Positions 12,494 through 24,068 are shown, counted from the first letter of the stretch. The stretch is 64,000 bases of DNA from Eutypa lata (GCA_022661535.1 JAKULF010000006.1:3405001-3469000); one strand, 5' to 3'. Program-made: numbers and translations. The notes: generated from the sequence alone by a model not told the origin.

Positions 12494-12951
12494 GATAGGA
12501 AGATTAACTAGATCGCGTATGTTTCAACATCAGCATACTAATAGGATAAAGTTTTCGGTGATGGGGTAAGGTATTTGACTTGATTTCAGGTTCTGGATGG
12601 TTACACTGCATCACACAATTCCTACGTTGAGCTTATATGATTGCATGTGCCACGTCATCCCAATATCGCAGTTAATCATGCCTGCAATAGGTACTGTGGT
12701 GACTTGGCTCGTTTGTATAAGTAAGAGCAGGGTAGGAATGTGTGATTATTGGCTGAAGCTTCAATTTGAAAGCTGCATCTTGAACCAACATGCATATCAT
12801 CGGGCTGTGCTTACTGCGCCACCTACTTAGGCTTCGCTAGGCAGAACCTAAGAATCGCTATGAGCAAGCGGACAGTAAGGTCTACTGTAGTTCACTTTTC
12901 CACATCCAAATGTTGAACACGTTCTAAAGATTTGTAAATGACATTTTCACG
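12494..12951. other. Bidirectional promoter between AAA and STAND-like genes
   Basis: 458 bases between the start codons of two divergently transcribed genes. A frame at 12597-12830 crosses it but has no family resemblance. Confidence 0.5.
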
Positions 12952-14956
12952 ATGGGCAACCAGCAAATAACCACAGCAACGATGAGAGATCCTGCTGGAG
13001 ATCGGGATATTTCAAGCCCCAAAGCGGGTAGTAGAAGCGACGAGGATCTTGACATACTTCTGGAGACGTCCGTGAACTATGAGGATGTCCTCTTAGCCTT
13101 CAATCATAAAGGCATCTTATGGGATGATGTTCTAGAATCTATTCACGATGCAAAAGAGCAGTATCACACGAAATCCGAAAAGAACAAGCTACAAAACGTG
13201 TACAGAAACAAAGCCTTAATCATGACACTCCACTCCCTCACGGATATGATCCCAGACCAGAACGGGCTGAGCGTGATGCGAGGCGGCCTAAAACTCATAT
13301 TCAAGGTAAGAAAGTACTTTCTGATACCTGCGAAAGACCATCGTCCAGGCTGATTCGCCGTCTAGTTGATACAAAAGCGGACAGAGAATCGAGACCAGAT
13401 TCTCCGCACATTTGAAGACGTGCCTATGGTCTTCGCAATGGCTTGTGATGCGGTCAAGACTCATCCTGACGATGAGGCCCTCCGTGGCCATGTTAACGGC
13501 TTATTTACCATCATTATAGATGTGACTCCAAAACTCATCGAGATTTTGCTGAGACGGAGAAAAGGAAACTGTTAGTGGAGTGGTGGAATGGGCCCTCTTA
13601 AACGGAATTTCTGCTAAACAATCTCAGGGGCTAGCAGGTTACTCAAACAACACCCGGAACAGGATGCAGCAACGATAGATGATTGCCTAGACACCGTAAC
13701 GAGAGCGTCTCGGAGAGTTACAAACAGAGTGGACGTCCTCATTGACAAAACCGTCACTAAGACTCTGGCAGAAACAAGGCTTGTCAGCTCGCAAATAGAG
13801 GCCACGCACACAGGTCTGCAAAGTATGCATAGCAGCATATACTCCATTCAGGCAAGCCAAGAAAAAGTGCAGGAAATGATCATTAGCGGTGAAAACACCA
13901 GCACCAAGGGCCTCGATGCCCTAGCCAATATCATCGACAGAAAGATCGAAAGCGCTGCCTCGAGACTGACGGCAGAAATGCGCGAATTTCAGACCTCCCT
14001 TCAAGCCACTCTCAGTGACAGTGAACATCGCATCCCAACGCAAATAATACATCACTGTAAGCCAGACAAGATCTTAATAGGTGGCATAGGCTAACGTATC
14101 GTTGCACACAGCAAATTACTGTGATACAGACCCATTTCAGACGACAGCGTCTTATGCTGACCTTTTCTTCTCTATCGGATTGTCTGACCCGTCTTTCCTG
14201 GCTGCTGATATAGAAGAAGTCCTACGGGCAGGCAATGGGGTGAAGGGGATTGCTCGCGGCAAAGAGCTTTTAGTAACGAAGCGATTTCATAGCTGGGTGG
14301 AGGATGTGAGGAGACAGTCGGATATTCTGCTCGTCAACGGCCACTTGAGCGACCAGACGACGGGGAAGATATCCGCTCTTTCTGTCCTGGTAGCCCTCTT
14401 TTCCAGAGTGAAGAGGGTCCCGGGTGTGGTCACGCTGCATCACTTTTGCGGATTGCACTCGCAGCAGTGCGATCCGGTCGTGGGCCCGCGCGGGTTAATG
14501 CAGAGCCTGGTTGCGCAACTAATCCTCTACTTACACCAACACCAACGCGGGTCAGCCCGGGTTTCCATCTTGAGCGAGGGATTCCTGCAGGACGTCGCCC
14601 GACAAGAGATGGTCGCACTCTGCCTCTTGTTCGGCCAGCTGATGGCTCAACTGGACCGGAGTACGACGGTCTACTGCGTTATCGACAACGTATCCGAGTT
14701 TGAGACGTCGCTTGGTGGCTGGGATCAAGAGATGGGAGAAGTCGCCGGCTTCCTGCAACACTTGGTCAACGATGACGCGCCGGACCGGGGGCCCGTCGTG
14801 AAGGTTCTGATGGTCGCTTCGAATAGGAGCATCCAGATCCATCGCCAAATCCGCCCCGAAGACCAGATTTGGCTTCATACTGGCGGTAATACCTTGTCTG
14901 ATTCCGTGCAACAGCGGTCTTTCGAGCACGACTTTCAACGTGCTATGATATATTAA
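12952..14956 (+). CDS. Fungal STAND/NLR-like protein with degenerate P-loop
   Basis: Four exons (12952-13305, 13366-13570, 13628-14056, 14112-14956) give 610 residues. The 60-, 57- and 55-nt introns have GTAAGA, GTTAGT and GTAAGC donors. The N-terminal half is helical and resembles the fungal helical domain that precedes nucleotide-binding modules: 'LTDMIPD...', a tandem of Thr/Ser-rich coils around residues 200-320. The C-terminal part has FHSWVEDVRRQSDILLVNGH near residue 400, where related proteins carry a P-loop, then FCGLHSQQ, GPRGLMQSL and a Walker B-like TVYCVIDNVSEFE near 515. No canonical GxxxxGK[ST] is visible. I recognise the FHSWxED...GPRGLxxSL...FETS pattern from uncharacterised fungal paralogs. 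No WD40 or ankyrin repeats follow. Function unknown. Confidence 0.75.
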
Positions 14957-15093
14957 AGAGTTTAGATGCATCTATATAGATTCCAGAAACAAAGGAAGAA
15001 CTGTCTAGACCTACAATCACGTAATGATCGCCAGCGCAGGAGAATCATAGTATACCTGGAAACAAGTGTTTTGGATTCACCTAAATTTACGCA

Positions 15094-17165
15094 TTAATAC
15101 GGGTTTTGTGTCCCTGATTGTTCTATTGTAGGGCTCGTTTGCAGTATCTTCAAGTACGCCTCCAGAGCGCCTTCCTTCCGCCTCCTTGCCGTCAGCTCCT
15201 GAGCCGCGTCGCCGGCCTCGCGATGCCAGTCCTCCAGCTTCTGCAGGTTCTCGAAGACCTGCACCTCCCCGAAACCGCGCCCGGCCTCGGCGGCGTCGAT
15301 CGCCCGCTCAAGGGAGTACCGCGCTAGCACGTGTCGCGGGTTCGAGCCTGCAGAGGTAGTGATGGTGGTGGCAGTGGTGGCGGCATTTGCGCTTGCATTT
15401 GCTGTGCTACTGCTATTATGGCAGCGGCCCCGGTGGAACTCGGCAATCACGCGCCACGATACCCAATACGTCCAGTCGAAGCGGTCCGACACGGGGTCCT
15501 GCTGGTGTAGCGCCGCTTGCGCGAAGTGGAAGGACAGGTCGTCGTGCGGCCCGTACTGCCAGAGGTAGGCGGCCGGCTCGAGGAACCGGATGACTTCGGG
15601 GGCGCGGTCGGTGCCGTCCGCCATGATGAGGTCCTGGGACGCGGCGATGGCGCGCTGGAGGGACGGGATGTTCGTGCGTGTGGAGTTGAAGAGGATGAGG
15701 TCGCCTAGGAGGAAGAAGCTGATGGCGGGTGCTATGGTCAGGGTGAGATCTTTGTGCTCCAGCAGCATCCCTATGATGCTCTCCATGCAGGTAAACACAA
15801 AGTCGACACCGGCTTCCAATGCGTTGTTTTGGAAGACTTCTTCTAGTGCCTTGAACAGGCGGTGAAATATGCTCGCTGCACCGAGCTTGGCCTTCGAATA
15901 CGCTGCTAGATATTTCCATAGTTCTTTAGAAAGACCATAGTCGGGTTCGATCACACTAGCTATCAACAAGTCGAACATGCCAAGTGCAGATGGTTTCGTG
16001 ACGAGCAAATGCAGCGCCGAGAAAGCGCGCTGACTTAGCAAGGCGCCGTGTGTCGTATAGCCCCTGGAGAAGAACCAGCATGCCCTACTAAAGTCCCGCG
16101 TCGCCTCGCAGAGTTCCGCGTCGAAGTATGCGTTGAAATCCGTCTCGAAAGACGCCGGCGAGGTCACAGAGTCTCTCCATCCTAACGTCAGGTTTCGAAA
16201 GCAGCTAACTAGTATATCTTGCGCTTGAAGGTGATCCGGCAGCGCCATATATTGAGGGTCTGCTGGCGGTGGCGTCAATGCTCTCAAGTATTCCGGAAGA
16301 TCAACTTCGTTGCTCAGCTCCACAAGATCACGGCTGGAGACACCCTTTCGCCTCATGTAGGTGTGTATGTCTACCATCTTGCCGTGGCGCTGAAACGCCG
16401 TATGTTTCCCCGCGGCGTCGCGCTCCCGCTGCAGCCGGAGCATCATGGCGACGTCCTTACTCTTGTTGTTCTTCACGAAACCCCACTGCTCGAATTTGGA
16501 TTTGTACATCCGCGGCCTGCTTTCCCCGGTCAGCAGGAAGATCCGTAACGTAGCTTTCGAGGGCTCAGCAGGAAGCAAGCAGGGCACTAGTTCACTAACG
16601 TCGCCTTGAAGTCTTTCGTGTCTTTCATAATGTCCATCAGTTGCCTAAGTGACTTATTCTCATTCATGTAGATCTCCTCGATCTGCGCCTTGTGCGACTC
16701 CCATACCTGCGGGTGGTGGTGGAAGCGGGCCGCACTTCTGCCTTTGCCGGGCTGTGCCGAACCGCTGCCGCCTGACCGGCCCGCGCGCTGCTGCCCCTTT
16801 GGCAGGGCCGCATGCTGTTGCTGTCGGCCGCGGTCCCCTGCACTCGGTCCAGGCACTGTGATGTTCGCGGGACTTTCTGGTGCGAGTGGTGAGACGCTGG
16901 ATCTTTCACAGGTACTTGCGCTGCCGTCTGACTGATCTGGACTGAGAGGTTTCCACTTGGCTGAAGGGTTGGAGATAATGGCATCTTGAAGCTTTAGAGA
17001 AGCGCTTGAACCGCAACGTTCGAACTTAACTGCAATACCTGTTGCATCATATTGGATCTGTCCAGGGGCTGGAATATTTGGTACTGGGGTTTGCCCGGGT
17101 CCAACAATCGGGAAATCCCGTTTCTGCCCCGCTGAATGGAGCCCAGCGTCGTTGTTCATTGGCAA
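15094..17165 (-). CDS. Clr5-domain protein
   Basis: Two exons, 17165-16600 and 16516-15094, give 662 residues. The 83-nt intron (GTTAGT donor, GCAG acceptor) lies inside the Clr5 domain and its removal joins DTKDFKAT to PRMYKSKFEQWGF. The Clr5 domain spans about residues 155-205: VWESHKAQIEEIYMNENKSL, then the Trp-Gly-Phe motif and KNNKSKDVA. The N-terminal 150 residues are Pro/Ser/Gln-rich. The C-terminal 400 residues are helical, with no named domain, and include an Ala/Thr/Ser low-complexity stretch. Clr5 is an N-terminal domain of fungal proteins, some required for cellulose response, and is thought to act in transcription. DNA binding is inference. It lies tail-to-tail with the STAND-like gene, 137 bases apart. 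Confidence 0.82.
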
Positions 17166-18169
17166 TTAGTTAGGTATTAAATCTACGAAACATTAAACAC
17201 GACAGCAACTACGAGCAATAGTTTCAGTCGTCAACAGAAGCGGGTTCGAAGAGCGCTGAGTTATCTACTGGCCTGGATATTAGATAGTTAAAGAGATAGG
17301 TATCTTGTTATTCAACCTATTTTTAGACGGCAAAATCATTAGCAATGCTTTAGTTGCGCAATGCTAAGACGAAAAGAGGTGAGGCTTCAATAAGTCGCCG
17401 ATCGTTCCCCAGATTTGCCAGTGTAGGACGACCTATCGGGCTGACTATTTTGTAGAAAGCCTTATCAAACCCCAGCACATAAGTACATAAGCTTCCATAG
17501 CGGGCATCTGTCTCTTAAGCTACTACTTATCATGCCCGCCATTCGCTTTGTTCCATTCATGAAGCGCTAAAATTCTAAAATTGTTGCAATTGCTGAGTAA
17601 TAGTGAATATTGTTGCAGCAGGTAAGGGTGTCAAGGGAACAAATTGTTCCGCTTACTCAAATGGCTTGAAGCAAGCAAGCCTATTTGATACCTAATTGGA
17701 CTTGATATCTTGCAAGAAATAGGAAGGACAGACGACGAGGATGAAATTAGGCATGAAATCCTATCAGCCGCTCAAATTCGGTCTAACGTTAGTTGCAACG
17801 TGGGGCTTCCGTGCTGGGTCTGCAGCCGGGAAGTGACCTTACCGCTGATTTGCCTACCTATCGTTACAACACATCCAAACAGGCGTAATGAAGGGCTAGT
17901 AGCTACGAGATGGCGGATAGCATTCGCCAGTTACAATTTACACAGAACGTCTTGCGGGGACATGGTTGTGCTCATTGGCGGGCTTTTATATTACCGGTGT
18001 AGAGTGAGGGCCAGTGATCTCTTTAAGACATACGTAGCAAGGGTGCATTTGAACACATTCCATTGAGTGAATGCTTTTCTCCAAATTATAGACGCGTAGA
18101 CTACTTCGTAGCTATAGCATATCTTACCCCTAAACCCCAACCTATACTACCTAAGATTGATTGGACTAC
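17166..18169. other. Intergenic
   Basis: Promoter side of the Clr5 gene and 3' flank of the acyltransferase. A 118-codon frame at 17710 lacks an ATG start and shows no family resemblance. No RNA gene or repeat seen. Confidence 0.5.
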
Positions 18170-19864
18170 CTACTGTTTAAATGCCGAGCGCTTCTCTCGT
18201 ATCCTATCATCATCGTCCTGGTGCCCCTCTTCATACTCCCGCTTCCTCTTTTTGTTCCCCGTGCTCACGCCCTCATTGCCACCCGTGTCCGAAAGCGGCG
18301 GCGTCGGTAACAATGTCGTCGAAGCAGCAGCGCCCACAGCCTCGATACCCCGATACTCAAAATACCTACTCCATTCAGGATCCTCAATGAGCGCCTGCGC
18401 GAGGTGATCTTCGTATGTGATGGAGAATTCATAGCCCTCATCTGAGTCGTCATCCGCACTGCTACTGCCACTGCTGCGCGGCGGATAGACGAGGATGAGT
18501 CCCTCGGTGATGAAGTCCGAGAGGTGGCGGTACATGAAGGGTCTAGCGAAGCCAAAGTCGGCCGCGCCCACGTTGACCTCGCGGTGGTCCGTCTGCTGGA
18601 TCGACAGGGGCGGCTTCGAGTCGACGCGGACGTTCACGCTGACCTTGTCGCGGACGGTGGCGATGAAGTCGAGCGTCTTGTCCAGCTTCTCCTGCGTGGC
18701 GCTGTTGGTCAGCTGCCGGATGTACGACGCGACCTTCCAGAGCGGCCAATCCGACACGAGCTCGGCGACGGTCGGCGCCGGCACCGGCCCCGCATCCGAC
18801 GCCGCCTTGGATATGACGTTTCGCTGTATGCGCGGGTGCACTTTCGGACTGTGCATGCGCCTCCGCATATCGATCGCCTCGGCCCAGTATAGGCTAGACG
18901 ACATGTCCGGCTTGTAGACGGGTACCCGGAGCCGGGACATGGTTCGCCATATCATGGCCGAGAAGGCGTCGTATGTGGAGATCCACGACTCATTTTCGGG
19001 TGCAGCTAGCTTCTTCAACTCAGCAGCCTTGCTTTTTGGCAAGTGGAAGAGATACATCGACGACGGGTGAGTGTGATCGGGATGACGTTGAGGTCGGGGA
19101 GGGAGCTCAATCTTCGCTTCTTCCGCGGGCTCGGCCTTGGTGAGGCGCGAGAGATCGTTGCATCCGGGATCCCAATCAGGGAATGCGGTGTTGTTGACAA
19201 TTGCGTAGCAATTCTCGGCTAATTGATGGGTGAAACCAGCCCACCCCATCACGTCTTCGGAGTAATGGTGGAAGTGTATATTGAAGACGAGGCCGCCCCT
19301 GACCAAGTTGGCTTTGAACGCCGCGACGACTGGACTCCGATCCGGATGCGCTTCGGGTGTCCCACCCCAATTCATGATGGGATCCACACTCCACAGCTTC
19401 AGGTCGCCCAGCGCAGCAGATGTGAAGTTCTTTCTCTCGATGTCCTCGAACGACGGGTAGGCATTATCATCCTCTTCGGAGGAGTCGAGCGATTGAACTA
19501 CGAAGCGGACAGTGCTGTCCTTTTTCTTCGTGAATGAGTGTCCGCCCCCTTCATCCTTCTCGATGGTTCCGCAGACATGGCGAGCCTGGATGATAGTTCG
19601 CTCAAGTCCTTGCTTGAGTATCTCGATCGCATTGTTCTTTTGCTCGTCGTCTAACTTGAAGAAGAGGGCGAAATTCAAGTAACTACAGGCCGGCAGGTAG
19701 TCGAGAGTGGAGAGTTTGTATCGCTCCTCGGCGGGGTCGTTCTCCCAGCCGTACGGGTGGAGATAGAATTCATTTTGCTTTGGCGTAGTCGTCATCGTGG
19801 GTACCAAATCAGTGAAAGTAAACACGCCCAGGGCAGCAATTTGCCCTTGCTTTAGAGATACCAC
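18170..19864 (-). CDS. BAHD-like acyltransferase (trichothecene 3-O-acetyltransferase-like)
   Basis: An intronless frame of up to 564 residues. The HxxxD catalytic motif appears as HHYSED near residue 200, in HFHHYSEDVMGWAGF. ADFGFARPF near residue 430 replaces the DFGWG structural motif. The N-terminal text FYLHPYGWENDPAEERYKLS is typical of the fungal clade annotated near Tri101. Members transfer acyl groups from acyl-CoA to hydroxyls or amines; the acceptor cannot be read from sequence. The second Met (codon 24, base 19795) fits relatives better than the first, because the first 23 residues have no counterpart that I recall. The C-terminus extends past the conserved region in an acidic then basic tail (KKRKREYEEG), which could hold a nuclear signal. 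No biosynthetic backbone gene is nearby. Confidence 0.82.
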   Translation of the reverse strand: MVSLKQGQIAALGVFTFTDLVPTMTTTPKQNEFYLHPYGWENDPAEERYKLSTLDYLPACSYLNFALFFKLDDEQKNNAIEILKQGLERTIIQARHVCGTIEKDEGGGHSFTKKKDSTVRFVVQSLDSSEEDDNAYPSFEDIERKNFTSAALGDLKLWSVDPIMNWGGTPEAHPDRSPVVAAFKANLVRGGLVFNIHFHHYSEDVMGWAGFTHQLAENCYAIVNNTAFPDWDPGCNDLSRLTKAEPAEEAKIELPPRPQRHPDHTHPSSMYLFHLPKSKAAELKKLAAPENESWISTYDAFSAMIWRTMSRLRVPVYKPDMSSSLYWAEAIDMRRRMHSPKVHPRIQRNVISKAASDAGPVPAPTVAELVSDWPLWKVASYIRQLTNSATQEKLDKTLDFIATVRDKVSVNVRVDSKPPLSIQQTDHREVNVGAADFGFARPFMYRHLSDFITEGLILVYPPRSSGSSSADDDSDEGYEFSITYEDHLAQALIEDPEWSRYFEYRGIEAVGAAASTTLLPTPPLSDTGGNEGVSTGNKKRKREYEEGHQDDDDRIREKRSAFKQ

Positions 19865-20347
19865 CGAGATTTAAACATTTCCACAAAATACTAACCGTGA
19901 TCGGGGCTTGAGGCATGGAACATCCGTATTATGTCACCTTCCTAGTCCTTATTTAGGGGTATCAGGGGTATGGTGAACCCCTTGTCGTTTGGTGTCAGGG
20001 GTTAATAACTCGGGATGTATGTATGTGTTTGGCATGATCTGCGCTTACGTCCCGAATTAATGCGACCATTTCCAAACACTTCAATCATGGGAAAGCCTAG
20101 AAAGCCATGAGATAGTATGCGTATGTAGGTTGTGAGAAGATGGTAGGAAGGTTCAAACGTAAAATGGCGTCATATAGTTTCTAAAACAGGTCGAGAGATA
20201 ACTCGTTAGGGCTATATTGTCGGATATATTTACATGGTATAGTGGTGCGTCTACCTATCTTGGTAGATAATGTTGAAACAACGAAACCCGGAAAGGCAAG
20301 ATAGGGGTATAACGCCACCAATCTTATTCCCCTCTTCAGCCAACTAC
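19865..20347. other. Intergenic
   Basis: Promoter of the acyltransferase (right of 19864) and 3' flank of the M81 gene. No ORF, repeat or RNA supported. Confidence 0.5.
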
Positions 20348-21877
20348 CTACTCGTCCGGTCCTTGTAGTTGTTCGTTTGACATGGGTATTATCCTAGCCG
20401 ACAAATCTGGTTCTTGGAATTCCCGATCAAACGGCCACATAGGACGTCGAATTCGCTTGTGACCAAGTCGTTGGAGGTCTTGGTCGACGCCGCCAGGGGT
20501 TAGTCCGAGCATCCAGTCTTTCGCCATGGCATATAGCTCCGGCTCCAAGTAACCAATCTTTACAATGGCAATATCCGCCGACCGTGGCGTGAGGTTGAGC
20601 TCGATGAAATCGCTCTCAAGATGGTAAGGCTTGCGTAGTTTCGTCAGGATCGCGAATACACTGCCTACTTGCAAAACAACTTCAATGACAGCATTCTTGT
20701 CACCGTGCTTGATTGAATGGACTCGCCCAGTCATAGTTATAGGACCGGCATGGATGTTGTCTATCTCCGCCCCCGCGGTCACCGTGACGGTAGCCCCGAT
20801 GCCGGCTTTCACTGCCGTCTCAACCGCTTCTGGTCCCGGAACGCTGGCGTAGATAACTTTAGGTCCGGAGGGATCTGCGAACTCTGGGCGCGCAAGCAGT
20901 TGTGTCAGACCCCATGTCACATCGCCGGAACCTCCAGCTGTAGGGTTATCTCCGGAGTCTGAGATGAAATATGGCCGTTTATCGGATGCCAGCGCCGTGT
21001 CGAGGCATTCTTTGAACGAGCCAGTAGGCGCAACGAAAGTGAAGTCTTTGTGTGCCTCCCAAAAGATCCTTGCTAACTTTTCAGCGCCCTTAGAAACAGC
21101 CATTTCGTCCCATCCCGTGACCACAACGACAGCACGGTCTCTAGGCTCGTCGGCCCACGCGTATCCCACCCATATCGCTGCATCCAGCACGCCCTCCATA
21201 GACTCAACTCCGGGTACAGCGGCGTATATATGCGCTGCTGGTTCGTCTCTCGTGGAAGTCTGCTCACCAGGTAGTAAGACGGGAAGTGGTATCCACGCCT
21301 TGATCGGCCGAATAATTGAATCCCCGCTTGGTTGCCTCTTCAGCAAGTCGACCAAGTTTCTGCAGGCACGTTCTCTCGTTTCGGCGACATCGATGTGCGG
21401 CGCCGTTCGGTAGCATGTAATGAGGTCCGTCTGGTGTGCTAGTTCGCGCGACACGTTCCCGTGCAAGTCCATCGATGCCGATACCAGAACATCCTGTCCG
21501 ATGACGTTCCTGATGCGCTTCAGTAGCTCGTATTCTGCATCATCGAGATCCTCGACGCACATGGCGCCATGGATGTCGAACCACAGCCCATCGAGCTGCG
21601 TTGAAGCGACGATGTCCGTGAGGCGCGAGATGATCTCCGCGGAGAGCGATTCAAAAGACTCCCTCGTGACGATGCCGCCCGGAAGCGCGTGGCCGTTGAG
21701 CGCCCCGCGCCAATCTGCGGCTTCGCCTAAGTCCGTCCCTGGCTGGATGAACGGATATTTTTCGATGATCTCGTCACCACGGCGGGGATGAAACGCTGCT
21801 GCCCGAGTCCTCGACGGCGTAAACGTTGACGTCTCGCAGGCAAGACCAGCGATCGCAATTACTGGGCGGGGTGACAT
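20348..21877 (-). CDS. M81/MlrC-family protein (DUF1485 plus MlrC C-terminal domain)
   Basis: An uninterrupted 509-residue frame. The N-terminal part (residues 1-300) has GLACETSTFTPSRT, DGLWFDIHGAM, SMDLHGN and CYRTAPHIDVAETRERA, the metal-ligand and fold motifs of the M81 family. The C-terminal MlrC domain begins near residue 305 with SDSGDNPTAGGSGD. The family is named after the enzyme that completes degradation of the cyanobacterial peptide microcystin and is widespread in proteobacteria, often next to transporters. Metal-dependent peptidase or amidohydrolase activity is expected; the substrate is unknown. Length is normal for the family. It lies head-to-tail with the M24 gene, 601 bases apart. 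Fungal members exist, so presence alone does not prove transfer, but intronless structure and bacterial-type family fit it. Confidence 0.85.
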   Translation of the reverse strand: MSPRPVIAIAGLACETSTFTPSRTRAAAFHPRRGDEIIEKYPFIQPGTDLGEAADWRGALNGHALPGGIVTRESFESLSAEIISRLTDIVASTQLDGLWFDIHGAMCVEDLDDAEYELLKRIRNVIGQDVLVSASMDLHGNVSRELAHQTDLITCYRTAPHIDVAETRERACRNLVDLLKRQPSGDSIIRPIKAWIPLPVLLPGEQTSTRDEPAAHIYAAVPGVESMEGVLDAAIWVGYAWADEPRDRAVVVVTGWDEMAVSKGAEKLARIFWEAHKDFTFVAPTGSFKECLDTALASDKRPYFISDSGDNPTAGGSGDVTWGLTQLLARPEFADPSGPKVIYASVPGPEAVETAVKAGIGATVTVTAGAEIDNIHAGPITMTGRVHSIKHGDKNAVIEVVLQVGSVFAILTKLRKPYHLESDFIELNLTPRSADIAIVKIGYLEPELYAMAKDWMLGLTPGGVDQDLQRLGHKRIRRPMWPFDREFQEPDLSARIIPMSNEQLQGPDE

Positions 21878-22478
21878 CGTGAAGTTGACAGGTTTGAGTC
21901 CTGCCTCCGCCAGTTCTTTTGTATTTCTTATTATTATTTTGTCCCTGGGGATAGGTATGTATGGATCATCACGTCAATTTTAAACTGCTAATGTTGGGGA
22001 CATCTCGTCGGACGTTACACAAGCGAGAAAGGGCATGCGGAGCTCGTTTACGGAGACCCTGTCCCGCGATATCACAGTCTCCAGTTCCCCGCATCCTACT
22101 ATTAACGCTTCATCATCGGCAACCTCCGGCTAGGGGATGATCGCCCCGATGGAGTTACGCAGTATTATAGATAGCGCAACACTACGACTATAATGGGCGG
22201 ACCCTTGTCGCATGGAAGATAAGAGCTCTTGGAAACCACGATATCGCTCAGTGAAATTCCTATCCGGGCAAATCTTATCCGCCATGGCGGAGATAAGTTA
22301 TAGGCATCTTATTGAATGTTGGTAGTGAATTGCAATAGGAGACCTCTGCCTAGGTCCAATATATAGCGCATTGCATGCTTGGAATATGAGACTAAGTTAA
22401 AGATCGTAGAATAAAACTTTGCATTTCCTCCACAGCGAACTGGTAACACTAGAATATGTGATATCCTAGTAACATTGC
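21878..22478. other. Intergenic, M81 promoter
   Basis: 601 bases between the M24 stop and the M81 start, both on the minus strand. No ORF or structured element recognised. Confidence 0.5.
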
Positions 22479-24068
22479 TTACGGATCGTAAGGAGACTTC
22501 GCTCTATGTCCAGATAGTGGTACACCTCCGTCCTCGGTTACAAGAATCGGATCCTCTAGTCTAACACCGAAGCCGACGTCTTTGCCTATTTGCTTCGCTT
22601 GCTCGGTGGTCACATATATGCCCTATCATTGTAAGTCAATACCATTTCATGTAAGTTCTGTACGGATTCTTCAACATACCGGTTCATTGGAAGCAACGTG
22701 ACCTAACTGCAACTTCTCCTGATTCGCACCGTTCAAGTAGGGGTGCTCATGCATTTCCAAGCCCAAGCCGTGGCCTAGTCGATGCGAATAAAAGGACCCA
22801 TAGCCAGCGTCTTCGATGGGGACTCTTGACGCGGCATCTACATCGGCGCATGTTTCATTGTCGTGCATGTGGTTGAATGCTGCAGATTGTGACGCATGTA
22901 CCGTATTCCAGATGTCCATTAGCTCCTCGCTCACCGATCCTCCATTCGGGAGGAACGTCCGCGTAACATCGCTCCCATAGCCATGCAGTATGGACCCAAT
23001 GTCGACGAGCACAAACTCGCCGTCTTCCAGCGTTTTCCCGAATTTACCGCCATGAGGATACGCCGCTTGATCGCCGAAGAGGATGATAGACCAGAACCCG
23101 CTTCCCACACCAGCTCGGGTAAACAGGGACTGGGCTACGGTTGTCACGGTTTCCTGCGTGACACCCAGTTCGATGCACTTCTGGAGCGAGCGGACAAGCT
23201 CAAGCGTGAATACATTAATAGCCCTAAGGATAACGATTTCGTCGTCTGTTTTTACAGACCTCAGAGACTGGATCTTCTCGGTCATGGGCACCACTTCGAC
23301 ACCGGCACCCTGTAGTCCAGCCGCAATCATGAAGCGCACGTGCTCATCGAGCATGACTTTACTGTACCCCGTTTCCCTTGCCAGGACCTCGTACGGCGAC
23401 TCTTCCTCCGGCCACTCGATCACCTTTTTATCGCTATACACCATGTCCAGGCCAGCGATGCGCCCAGCTTCAAACGCCGGCACTAGGTACGAGAACCGGC
23501 CCTCCTTATCGATTATCATAAGGAAGGGGCGCTCGGAGAGGTGGTTGGTAGACGATATATTTGCGTAGTACTCGCTGGAGGCGGATGGCTCCGCGATGAA
23601 CGCGTCTACGCCCGTGTCTTTCAGCGCATCTGCCAGCCTCGATTGACGCGCTAAGTACTCTGACCGGGCTATCGGAGGCACATCGAGCAGAGATACGTGG
23701 GGCTCTAACGCGGACCACGCGCAGGTTTCCAACTCGGTTCCTGAGGCTGCGTCTGATCGGGAGCCCTTGAATGGGTTGGAGACCGGGACAAACGCCAAGA
23801 ACAACAAAATTGTCAGACAGGTCCAAAACACGGTGTGCGGGATGCCATGTTGGCGGGACGGACGACGCCAATTCCGAATATGCGCCTCAGTTTTCTCATT
23901 CGTCATTGTGTTATAGTTGGCGTTGACTTCAGTTCTAGAACGTTGACCGGAATCTGAAAGACTGACTGATGAGAGAGATGGCAACTGCACGTTAAATCTA
24001 CCCATAGCGAGCGATAGCTTAGGTACTCCGAGATAGGTGCTATTTATATGGGGTTCAGGGCCGTGCAT
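22479..24068 (-). CDS. Membrane-anchored M24 peptidase, Xaa-Pro dipeptidase/prolidase-like
   Basis: Exons 24068-22680 and 22622-22479 give 510 residues; the 57-nt intron starts GTATGT and ends GATAG. The second exon supplies GIYVTTEQA and RLEDPILVTEDGG, which contain the last metal-ligand Glu. The five ligands of the pita-bread fold are visible: VLVDIGS, GSDVTRTF, HRLGHGLGLEMHE, the Glu of SNEPG and the Glu of RLED. An N-terminal cytosolic tail precedes one membrane segment (residues about 78-96, TVFWTCLTILLFLAF), giving a type II orientation with the peptidase outside the cytosol. A second Met at 22 is an alternative start. M24B enzymes release N-terminal residues from Xaa-Pro peptides. The gene lies just upstream of P5C dehydrogenase's 3' end, suggesting linked proline use. 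Confidence 0.88.

Noticed and set aside
15335..15350. GGTTCGAGCC, resembling a tRNA B box
   Set aside because: It lies inside the Clr5 coding sequence, with no A box or cloverleaf around it. No tRNA found anywhere in the window.
17710..18066. 118-codon plus-strand frame
   Set aside because: Non-ATG start, AT-poor only by chance, no recognisable motif.
18170..19864. Acyltransferase as part of a trichothecene cluster
   Set aside because: The family is broad and no terpene synthase or P450 is present in the window.
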